In this document: piece after piece, positions 1-6,669 of the stretch
Layout of the letters: each line of letters opens with the position of its first letter
How positions within the stretch are numbered: position 1 is the stretch's first letter
NCBI GenBank assembly: GCA_029260025.1
Contig: JAJDDZ010000345.1
Coordinates: 1-32,770, forward strand
Direction: 5' to 3'
Origin: Phycisphaerae bacterium
GTDB lineage: Bacteria > Planctomycetota > Phycisphaerae > UBA1845
Length of the DNA stretch: 32,770 nt
Program-made: the position numbers and the translations under genes
Notes under the pieces: generated by a model
The model's input: the letters and a program-made list of their open reading frames with translations, nothing else
The model's database searches: none
What the model was told of the DNA's origin: nothing

Positions 1-1057
1 TCTCAGGGAGTAGGCTAATCATCGCCGATGTCCCAACGTATCCACCGCCATGTCCAAGGAGAGTTTCCCCGCGATACTCACCGATGTTCCAACCAAGTCC
101 ATATCCAATGCGATTTCGACCGGGAATGCTTGTCCGCCCAGAAGTTCTCTTGGCTTCTAGAGTTTGCATGGCGGAAATGTTCGATTCGGAAAGCAAAGTG
201 GTTTCGCCTACGCGCCCCCCATTAAGATTGACCCTGAGCCAATGCGCAAGGTCGAGCGCACTGGCACCCATCCCGCCCGCCGCGTGCATTGTGCGATTCG
301 TCTTACGAGCGCGAGCTGGAACAATTTTCCCATCGACCAACTGTGTCGGGGTCGCACAATCTTCCCGTGAATACATCTCATCAGCAAAACACGTCGCATC
401 TTTCATGCCCGCCGGCGCAAAGATTCGCTTTGTCAGATAGTCTTGCCAGCGGTATCCACTGACTGCGTCAACAATGCGTCCCGCAAGCGTATAGTGAACA
501 TTGGTATATTCGAAAGAACCTTTCGGCGTCGCCTCACTTAGGAACTTGTAATAACGATCGTCTGTTATGTCGCCAGTGTACGCATCCAGCCAAACGATCG
601 GACCACTGTCGATTCCCTTTGCGTGGGACAAGAGATCGCGAACCGTAATACGTTGCGTCGCCTCACCGTCGGCGAGTGCAAATCGAGGCAGATACTTTTT
701 GACAGGCGCATCGAGATCGACTTTCCCTTGCTCAACCAGTTGAAGAATCGCCATCGCGATGAACGTCTTCGTGCAAGATGCGATGTAGAAGGGCGTGTGT
801 AGCGTGACGGGTTTATTCGATCCCGGATCGCGCACACCGAGCGTCTCTAACATGATAATCTCATCTCCTCGAACGACTACGACAGCCATCCCAGGTATAT
901 GCAGGTCGGTCATCGCCTGTTTCCACCGTACCGGAAGATCCGCCAATTCCTTCGGCGGTGTGATGCGCTCGACGCGGTCTCCAGCGACGCATGGGGCGAC
1001 AGAAACAGGGGCAATTAGAGCGGCGAAAAACCCTATCGTGATTGCGGCGCGCTTCAT
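1..1057 (-). CDS. Secreted serine hydrolase, beta-lactamase (class C / PBP4*) fold, 3' end missing
   Basis: The frame opens at an ATG preceded by AGAGGAGA about ten bases upstream and runs off the left window edge, giving 352 visible residues. An N-terminal hydrophobic signal peptide (about residues 1-26) predicts export. The three signatures of the serine beta-lactamase/transpeptidase-like fold are visible in order: SCTK (S94, K97; SxxK nucleophile), YTN (Y184-N186; YxN) and HGGG (H336; the third KTG-like box). Family members are usually esterases, D-aminopeptidases or peptidoglycan hydrolases rather than true beta-lactamases, so the substrate cannot be named. It sits 117 bases downstream of a co-oriented AraC regulator, which may control it. 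Only the last few tens of residues appear to be missing. Confidence 0.9.
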   Translation of the reverse strand, partial: MKRAAITIGFFAALIAPVSVAPCVAGDRVERITPPKELADLPVRWKQAMTDLHIPGMAVVVVRGDEIIMLETLGVRDPGSNKPVTLHTPFYIASCTKTFIAMAILQLVEQGKVDLDAPVKKYLPRFALADGEATQRITVRDLLSHAKGIDSGPIVWLDAYTGDITDDRYYKFLSEATPKGSFEYTNVHYTLAGRIVDAVSGYRWQDYLTKRIFAPAGMKDATCFADEMYSREDCATPTQLVDGKIVPARARKTNRTMHAAGGMGASALDLAHWLRVNLNGGRVGETTLLSESNISAMQTLEAKRTSGRTSIPGRNRIGYGLGWNIGEYRGETLLGHGGGYVGTSAMISLLPE

Positions 1058-1174
1058 GATCAGTTCTCCTCTGGTGGATGTTATTCTAGCTCGCATCCGC
1101 AAGTGTACAGCATTCTCGTGTCGGCGTATTGAACGGATGAAACCTAATCGCGAAGTCGAGACTAGTTGCGGGAT

Positions 1175-1993
1175 TCAGCGCAGCAATTGGCGAAACGCAC
1201 CCGGCGTGATCCCCATTTGAGACTTGAAAACCCGGGTCATGTGCGCCTGGTCTGCGAATCCCGAGGAATTCGCGATCTCCTTGAGTGGACTATTGCTTTG
1301 CGTAAGCATCGACGCGACGTGTGTTGCTCGCCGACGATGAATGTACTCGCCAACACCCGTCCCGTGGAATCGGCGGAAGACACGCGTCAAATAGACCGGA
1401 TGCGTGCCCGCGAGCTTTGCTAACTCGCCGACTCGAAGAGGTCGCGCCACGCTTTCGTCGATCAGTGTCTTAAGATCCTTCAACCACAAGGGCGCGGCCA
1501 CAGGAAGTGGCTGGCTACCCGCCCCAACCTCGCCGCACAAAAAATCAAAGACACCATCAACCTCAGCATTCAGGATTTCCGGATCGCGACCGCGAAACGC
1601 CTGGAATAAGTGAACCATCGCCCGAGTCAGCGCTCCACTCGACACCCAATGATAGTCCCAACCCAAAGCCGAATGAAAACTCGGAACGCTCGCCTCGTTT
1701 GCAAGAACCTCGATCACTAATGTGCGAGCGCCACTTGGAGAGAACTTATTAGAATGAATGGTTCCCGCGGGTTTCAGGACGACACTGCCGGGACGACATT
1801 GTCGCGTGCACCCTTGTGAGGTCTCGGAGAGTTCTCCCGTAAGAATGATAGTCGCGTTCGCAGTGGTGTGGCTATGCGGTGGGACAAAGAGTCCCCCAGG
1901 ATAGGTCGCCTCAATCAGGCGCACACCGGGTAACTCGACGGTTCGCCGCTTCTGCCCGATCGTTATGTCTTTGTGCAACGCCACCATTTGCAT
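1175..1993 (-). CDS. AraC-family transcriptional regulator with cupin-like sensor domain
   Basis: A 272-residue protein. The N-terminal half (about residues 1-140) has the AraC-type cupin look: PPHSHTTANATIIL resembles a sensor-barrel strand with its histidines, and GSVVLKPAGTIHS resembles the second barrel motif. The C-terminal 100 residues (about 170-272) form the double helix-turn-helix domain, with ELAKLAGTHPVYLTRVF for the first and EIANSSGFADQAHMTRVFK for the second, ending in the usual G-I-T-P-xx-(F/Y)R signature. The first ATG has AGGA five bases upstream and is preferred over a second Met two codons later. It lies upstream of the serine hydrolase on the same strand and divergently from the B12-binding protein. 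The effector is unknown. Confidence 0.9.
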   Translation of the reverse strand: MQMVALHKDITIGQKRRTVELPGVRLIEATYPGGLFVPPHSHTTANATIILTGELSETSQGCTRQCRPGSVVLKPAGTIHSNKFSPSGARTLVIEVLANEASVPSFHSALGWDYHWVSSGALTRAMVHLFQAFRGRDPEILNAEVDGVFDFLCGEVGAGSQPLPVAAPLWLKDLKTLIDESVARPLRVGELAKLAGTHPVYLTRVFRRFHGTGVGEYIHRRRATHVASMLTQSNSPLKEIANSSGFADQAHMTRVFKSQMGITPGAFRQLLR

Positions 1994-2122
1994 CGATTCC
2001 TAGCCCAAACCCCGACTCCCCTACGCTAGTAGATTCGAGCTAATTCTTCTAGTATTTGGCACTCCGGGATAGAGGAAGATTTCGGGTTGACATGTTCTCG
2101 CATTCTCGGCGACGATGGTCCA

Positions 2123-3064
2123 ATGGAATCACCACGAATCGTCTCTTTATTGGCCAGCGGTACTGAAATCCTCTACGCGATCGGTGCCGGCGACAATGTC
2201 GTTGGCGTGAGTCACGAATGCGATTTCCCGCCAGAGATCGCTGGGAAGCCTCGCCTGACGAGGGCGAATGTCGATGCATCGAGGTCGAGCGGCGATATTG
2301 ATCGTCAGGTCAAAGAAATGGCGCGCGATGGGCGGGCGATGTACGCCATTGATGTGGAAAAACTGGCTGAATTGCGGCCGGACCTGATCGTGACTCAGTC
2401 CCATTGCGAAGTGTGCGCCGTGAGCTTCCGAGATGTCGAGCGGGCGGTCGGAGAGTGTGAAGCCCTCGATAGGACAAGAATCGTAACGATCAACCCCTCG
2501 AACCTTGAAGCTGTCTTCGACGACATACGACGAGTAGCCCTAGCAGCAAGTTGCGAAAGCGGGGCAGATTCATTAATCCGAATCTTAGATGGGCGTATCG
2601 ATCGTGTTCAGTCCAAGACCTTGCAGATTCACAACGGTGACCGCCCGCGCGTCGCGTGTATCGAGTGGATCGATCCGGTCATGCTCGCCGCCAACTGGAT
2701 ACCCGAGCTGATTGAGGCTGCAGGTGGACGAAGTCCAATCGCAGATGCTGGCGAGGCTAGTACCTATACGGATTGGGCAGATGTGGTTGCATTTGATCCT
2801 CAGGTCATCGTAGTGGCCGCATGCGGGTTCGACCGACATCGCACGGTCGAGGAAATGGGCGCTCTGGCAAAGCGACCGCACTGGCAGGAGCTTTCTGCCG
2901 TCCGAAATGACCGGGTCTTTGCGGCGGATGGGAACGCCTACTTCAACCGATCCGGTCCGCGACTGGTGGATACGCTCGAAATCTTTTCCCAAGCTATTCA
3001 TCCCGAGTTGTTTCGCCGCACGTTTGAAGAAGATGTGTGGGGCAGTGTTTCGCAGCAACTGTGA
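2123..3064 (+). CDS. Cobalamin-type ABC substrate-binding protein (BtuF-like), apparently without signal peptide
   Basis: 313 residues from ATG 2123. A TTG twelve codons earlier only adds an unconvincing leader. The family signatures are clear: the start RIVSLLASGTEILYAIG, then GVSHECDFP, the Cys pair in SHCEVCAV, the segment EWIDPVMLAANWIPELIEAA, and AYFNRSGPRLVDTLEI near the end. This is the TroA/BtuF two-lobed fold (COG0614), and proteins with these exact motifs are usually annotated as cobalamin-binding. No signal peptide or lipobox is visible, so the protein is probably cytoplasmic or needs another route out, and no BtuC/BtuD genes are adjacent. The epimerase gene starts 55 bases downstream, so the two are probably cotranscribed. 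Confidence 0.85.
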   Translation: MESPRIVSLLASGTEILYAIGAGDNVVGVSHECDFPPEIAGKPRLTRANVDASRSSGDIDRQVKEMARDGRAMYAIDVEKLAELRPDLIVTQSHCEVCAVSFRDVERAVGECEALDRTRIVTINPSNLEAVFDDIRRVALAASCESGADSLIRILDGRIDRVQSKTLQIHNGDRPRVACIEWIDPVMLAANWIPELIEAAGGRSPIADAGEASTYTDWADVVAFDPQVIVVAACGFDRHRTVEEMGALAKRPHWQELSAVRNDRVFAADGNAYFNRSGPRLVDTLEIFSQAIHPELFRRTFEEDVWGSVSQQL

Positions 3065-3119
3065 AATGCGGATCGCTTTCCGGGTTGACCACCACCCTGT
3101 CCACGGCGAAAGTACCGCT

Positions 3120-4202
3120 ATGATGAATGGGAATACAGGCGACTCGAGAACATCAATGGTCACAGGCGGCACCGGCTTATTGGGTAGCCACATCGCCGAG
3201 CAGTTGCGTTTGCAAGATTGGAACGTCAACGCGCTTTGTCGCAAAGGAAGCAAGACCGATTTTCTTGAAAGCATCGGCGCGACGATAATTTCAGGCGACT
3301 TGACTGACCAGGCTGCGTTACGCGAAGCCTGCGAAGGTAGTGACGTGGTGTTTCATGCCGCAGCCCGCGTGGGCGACTGGGGTCCGTGGGAAGATTTCGT
3401 GAGAATCTCGATTGACGGGACGCAGAATCTGCTTGACGCTGCCGGCGCTGCGAATGTGAAGCGGTTCCTGCATATCAGCTCGATCAGTGTCTATGGCCAC
3501 CCGGACGGCGAAGGAATGGCGCTCGATGAAAGCGCCCCTATTGGCAGGAACGTTCACAAGTGGAGCTACTACACCCGCGCAAAAGTCGAGGCGGAAAGTC
3601 GGGTATGGGCTGCCCATAAGTCTGGTAAAGTTCCTGTTTCGGTCATTCGACCAAGTTGGCTTTATGGACCGCGCGATCGCGCGACCCTCCCGCGACTCGT
3701 GGATTCCATTCGCCGACGTAAGCTCAAGATCATCGGCGGTGGGTCGAATCGATTGAACGTTGTTCATGCTGGCAACGTCGCTGAGGCATCGATCCTAGCA
3801 GCAACGAACGATGTAGCTATCGGTGAAGCGTATAACTGTTGTCACGATGGCGTGATGATGCAAAGGCAATACTTCGACATGATCGCGGACGCTCTGGGCG
3901 AGAAAAGGATTACGAAATCCGTCCCCTACCGCGTAGCGTACAACGCGGCCTTCATGATGGAATGCTTTGGCCACGCTTTCAACACCAAGAATCCTCCTCT
4001 GGCGACGCGTTATGCGATTTGGCTGATGGGGCGGCGATGTTTCTTCGAGTGCGATAAGCTCAAAGAGCAACTGGGCTGGTCATCGACGGTTGGATATGAG
4101 GATGGGATTCGCGCCGCGGTAGATGACTATCTCGCTACGTTTGAAACCGGCGGCCGCGTAAACCAGCGAGCCAAGGAAACAGCCAAGGTCCCTGCATTGT
4201 GA
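3120..4202 (+). CDS. NAD(P)-dependent epimerase/dehydratase, extended SDR
   Basis: 360 residues from tandem ATG codons at 3120/3123. The longer open frame upstream overlaps the preceding gene and is not needed, because the dinucleotide-binding motif VTGGTGLLG (GxxGxxG, G16-G19-G22) comes right after this start. The catalytic pair YTRAK (Y151, K155) and the preceding Ser cluster HISSISVYG fit an extended short-chain dehydrogenase acting on a nucleotide sugar, a sterol-like or a dihydroflavonol-like substrate. RPSWLYGPRD is the usual downstream substrate-loop motif. The substrate cannot be read from the sequence. It lies 55 bases after the B12-binding protein and ends before a strong terminator. 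Confidence 0.88.
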   Translation: MMNGNTGDSRTSMVTGGTGLLGSHIAEQLRLQDWNVNALCRKGSKTDFLESIGATIISGDLTDQAALREACEGSDVVFHAAARVGDWGPWEDFVRISIDGTQNLLDAAGAANVKRFLHISSISVYGHPDGEGMALDESAPIGRNVHKWSYYTRAKVEAESRVWAAHKSGKVPVSVIRPSWLYGPRDRATLPRLVDSIRRRKLKIIGGGSNRLNVVHAGNVAEASILAATNDVAIGEAYNCCHDGVMMQRQYFDMIADALGEKRITKSVPYRVAYNAAFMMECFGHAFNTKNPPLATRYAIWLMGRRCFFECDKLKEQLGWSSTVGYEDGIRAAVDDYLATFETGGRVNQRAKETAKVPAL

Positions 4203-4228
4203 TTTCACTCGGCAGGAATGACGATAAA

Positions 4229-4262
4229 AAAACGACCGGGCTCAAGTGAACCCGGTCGTTTG
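4229..4262. terminator. Bidirectional intrinsic terminator
   Basis: A perfect ten-base stem, AACGACCGGG (4231-4240) with CCCGGTCGTT (4251-4260), around a ten-base loop. It is preceded by a run of A and followed by TTGGTTTTCTT. The A-run serves as the T-tract for the minus strand, so it can end both the SDR gene (plus) and the barrel-protein gene (minus), which converge here. Confidence 0.85.
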
Positions 4263-4289
4263 GTTTTCTTCTGAGATGCGTTTTGTCGG

Positions 4290-5177
4290 TTATTGGAGCT
4301 CGACAATGTACATGATTTTCGCACCGAACTCTGTGCCTTCGTCATTCCCGTCGATACCCCACTCCGTAGCAAACGCAAGCTTCTGATCGTCGGCGAGCTC
4401 CCATTCCAAGCCGAGCTCGAGGGTGTGGTTGCTATCTCCCTCTTCAAACTGCTTACTGCTCCAGATGTAGTCCCACGTGAAGAGAGTGTCGTCGCCTATT
4501 TGGTAGTCCATACCAAACGCCAGACCGTACTGAGTGTTTTCTTCGTCGCCGTTATCATGGTCGTGAAGAAGGCCAAATCCATTCGAGAAATCGAAATCAT
4601 TATCGTCGTCGTTATTGTCCCCGTTGATGAACTTGACAAACGGGTTCAGATGAAAATGCGACTTATCAGGAGTTACAGTCCAAGTCATGAGACCTCGCCA
4701 CGTGTAATCTACGCCACTTGAATCGATTCCAGTAGGCAAGCGAAAAATGTTACGCATGGCAAAAGCAGGTCTGTGATGTCCGCAGTTGCCGCAGTCCGAT
4801 TCTTCCCAGAGGCGCCAGTGCCAACCCAAAGAGATGTCGCCGTTTCCATCGACGCGGCCTTCGCCGAGAACAAATGGGACTTCAAGGATTCCCTCGTGAT
4901 TGGGTGCGAAGCCGTATTCTATTCCCAGCTCATATCCCAGCGGATCGTCCTCGCCTTCTTTTTCGCGTGACCAGCCGATTGTGTTCTTAATCTCCCAGGT
5001 TCCCTCGGAAACCGGTGTCGCAGAACGAAGGAAGACAGGTCCTGAAATATCAGAATCGTCGCCGCTGACCCTTGTAACGGAGGTCGTCCGGTCGCTCTCT
5101 TGAGCACTGACATTTTCGACCGCCATGAAGATGGCCGCGCAGAACGCAGCCGTGCAAAGTATCCATTTTTTTTGCAT
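4290..5177 (-). CDS. Outer-membrane beta-barrel-like protein with Asp-rich loop
   Basis: 295 residues starting at an ATG with AAAGGAGC about eight bases upstream. A clear signal peptide ends near SAQE (about residue 27). The mature part is a series of alternating polar/aromatic strands such as WEIKNTIGWSREKE, YELGIEYGFAPN and HTLELGLEWELAD, typical of small outer-membrane barrels, including the family annotated as transporter/phenol MetA-pathway proteins. Two features stand out: a Cys cluster (SDCGNCGHH) and a long Asp/Asn-rich insertion around residues 184-212 (DNNDDDNDFDF and then HDHDNGDEEN). The acidic loop may bind metal. A TTGACG box with TCTAAT 19 bases downstream (5325-5295, minus strand) is a possible but weak promoter. 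The exact function is not recognised. Confidence 0.75.
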   Translation of the reverse strand: MQKKWILCTAAFCAAIFMAVENVSAQESDRTTSVTRVSGDDSDISGPVFLRSATPVSEGTWEIKNTIGWSREKEGEDDPLGYELGIEYGFAPNHEGILEVPFVLGEGRVDGNGDISLGWHWRLWEESDCGNCGHHRPAFAMRNIFRLPTGIDSSGVDYTWRGLMTWTVTPDKSHFHLNPFVKFINGDNNDDDNDFDFSNGFGLLHDHDNGDEENTQYGLAFGMDYQIGDDTLFTWDYIWSSKQFEEGDSNHTLELGLEWELADDQKLAFATEWGIDGNDEGTEFGAKIMYIVELQ

Positions 5178-5560
5178 CGAAAGAAGCTCCTTTCGCTATC
5201 GCATCGTGGCGACAGCTGGACTCTTGGTTTGGGCGTGAAGACCGCTCACCACGCACCGTACCTGAAGGGCAGCGCAATCCGCCGCCTCAGTACATTAGAC
5301 TACGCACCGGCCCGAACTCGTCAATGGACGGTCTGAGCTGGATCTGCACACGACGATCGCATGCGTGTCCATAGGCTCTTATTTCGGGAAATGGCCCCTC
5401 ATCTCATTTGCCAAAATTCTTCCATCCCCTCGGTCCTGATTTTAACCTCACCAGGCAACCAGTCTCTTGACGCTCCGTGGCCTCCGGGATACCCTCGCGG
5501 GACTCACAAGAACGCGACTTGTCCGCCTCGGCATGAGTCGCGCTACCCTGGAAAGCCCCT
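5178..5560. other. Intergenic region, no gene seen
   Basis: About 380 bases between the barrel-protein start and tRNA-Ser. It must hold the promoters of both, but apart from the weak TTGACG/TCTAAT pair noted for the barrel gene nothing is convincing. The short open frames here lack ribosome sites and recognisable protein character. Confidence 0.5.
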
Positions 5561-5650
5561 GGAGAGGTGGGTGAGTGGCTGAAACCAACGGTTTGCTAAA
5601 CCGTCGTGCGGGTATTTCCCGTACCGGGGGTTCGAATCCCCCCCTCTCCG
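5561..5650 (+). tRNA. tRNA-Ser (anticodon GCU)
   Basis: A class II tRNA of 90 bases. The acceptor arm GGAGAGG pairs with CCTCTCC, discriminator G. The anticodon stem ACGGT/ACCGT encloses the loop TTGCTAA, giving anticodon GCU. A long variable arm (GTGCGGGTATTTCCCGTAC) and a GGTTCGAAT T-arm follow. The CCA end is not encoded. Confidence 0.95.
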
Positions 5651-6344
5651 TATCCCCCGGCGTTCGACTCCCTCTCTGGACCGAGCCCATACCGCGACTT
5701 AATAAATAGCCCACATTCGCGCGCCAAGCTGCGGCGCTCCCAGCGAATAGAAACCCGACGGTGTCGAGTTTTCGTTCATCAGCAATGGCTGGCAAAGTCG
5801 GCCAATCAATAGTCAGAATCTAGAAGGCAATCCATGTGCGGAATCTAGAGTGCTTCAATCAAATATAGAGTAATCCGCCGCCGGCCCTTGTGATGCCCGT
5901 CCCGTAACTCGTGATGACGGCGACGAGTGCACGAAGGAGGTTCGCAATCCGCAAACCGGCTGCCTTTCGACCCGGACTGATCCACCGCTGGCTGGTTGTC
6001 GAAACGACTCCGGTTGCAAGCCGGAATCCTCGAAGCAGCCGCAGTATCCACAGCATTGGAACATCCACGGTAGATAAGAGGGGCGGCAACTCATCCGGCG
6101 AAGATCGCGCCGGAAGCTAGGACGCCAGAAGGACTGCGTAATCTCGCATTGATACACACCAAGGCAGGCAGTGAGACCCAAGCTCGCTTCCAGCTTTTTT
6201 TGTACCAGCAGATTCCTTCAACTTCCATTCGATCGGGCGGGTGTTACGGCGAACTGATCTACCGACATCGGTAGTGAAAGTCGAACTGAGATGCAGTCGT
6301 GTAGAGGAGGAACGAGATCCGGCGGCGTGTCCATAGAATCAAAC
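5651..6344. other. Intergenic region with degraded coding remnant
   Basis: Nearly 700 bases between tRNA-Ser and tRNA-Pro with no intact gene. Its central part holds the decayed Cys-rich fragment listed separately. There is also a short perfect palindrome CTACCG-acat-CGGTAG (6259-6274) without a T-tract. The position next to a tRNA suggested an integration scar, but no second copy of the tRNA 3' end was found here. Confidence 0.5.
5814..6077 (+). pseudogene. Decayed fragment of a Cys-rich repeat protein
   Basis: One reading frame contains EGNPCAES at about 5823-5846, a TAA at 5871-5873, and then in the same frame TRDDGDECTKEVRNPQTGC (5907-5963), followed by LSTRTDPPLAGC and a stop at 6075. 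Compared with the units of the 10.2-13.8 kb protein (CDDGDECTDDSCDPQSGC), two expected Cys positions are Arg (CGT at 5910, CGC at 5940), each explained by one T-to-C change. There is no start codon with a ribosome site, and there is an internal stop. The two CT-type cysteines (5835 and 5928) are 31 residues apart, within the range of inter-unit spacings in the neighbouring proteins. I infer the relic of a third member of this family. Chance similarity cannot be excluded. Confidence 0.45.
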
Positions 6345-6418
6345 TCGGGGCGACAGGATTTGAACCTGCGGCCTCAGCGTCCCGAACGCTGCGCTCTGCC
6401 AGGCTGAGCTACGCCCCG
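6345..6418 (-). tRNA. tRNA-Pro (anticodon CGG)
   Basis: 74 bases on the minus strand. The acceptor CGGGGCG pairs with CGCCCCG, discriminator A. The anticodon stem CAGCG/CGCTG encloses TTCGGGA, giving anticodon CGG. The D-arm (AGCTCAGCCTGGCAGAGC) and T-arm (GGTTCAAATC) are canonical. No CCA is encoded. Confidence 0.95.
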
Positions 6419-6533
6419 GTCATGTTGGATGCGATACGTTAGTCGCAAGGCATTGCCCGGTCAACTTCGCAAGAAACGCCCGTCGTACACTAAGGATCAC
6501 GCCGCATTCGTACCCACGCCGAGCAACCCTCGA

Positions 6534-6554
6534 CCGACGACCGACGACCGACGA
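6534..6554. repeat. Three copies of heptamer CCGACGA
   Basis: Three exact head-to-tail copies of a 7-base unit in the spacer between tRNA-Pro and the giant minus-strand gene. It is a small microsatellite-like tract; no function is apparent. Confidence 0.7.
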
Positions 6555-6606
6555 ACATTGAATCCCCAACCTTTTCCAGATCTAAGAAGTGACGGACGAC
6601 GACCTT

Positions 6607-6642
6607 ACAAAAAATGCCCGATGCTTTCGTGAGCACCGGGCA
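6607..6642 (-). terminator. Intrinsic terminator of the FG-GAP/Cys-rich gene
   Basis: On the minus strand a hairpin TGCCCGGTGCT...AGCATCGGGCA (one mismatch, six-base loop CACGAA) is followed directly by TTTTTT. It lies about 30 bases after the stop codon of the minus-strand giant gene. Confidence 0.85.
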
Positions 6643-6669
6643 AGATGGGTCAGGGCGTCGTATCAACCC

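Noticed and set aside
1994-2122. Cobalamin riboswitch ahead of the B12-binding protein gene
   Set aside because: The spacer is too short for the full aptamer and contains no B12-box-like sequence.
2907-3119. N-terminal extension of the epimerase frame
   Set aside because: It overlaps the end of the B12-binding protein gene and precedes the Rossmann motif with no conserved sequence.
5448-5795. Minus-strand frame across tRNA-Ser
   Set aside because: It reads through the tRNA gene and has no ribosome site.
5561-6344. Integration site (att) at tRNA-Ser
   Set aside because: No direct repeat of the tRNA 3' end and no integrase remnant were found in the spacer.
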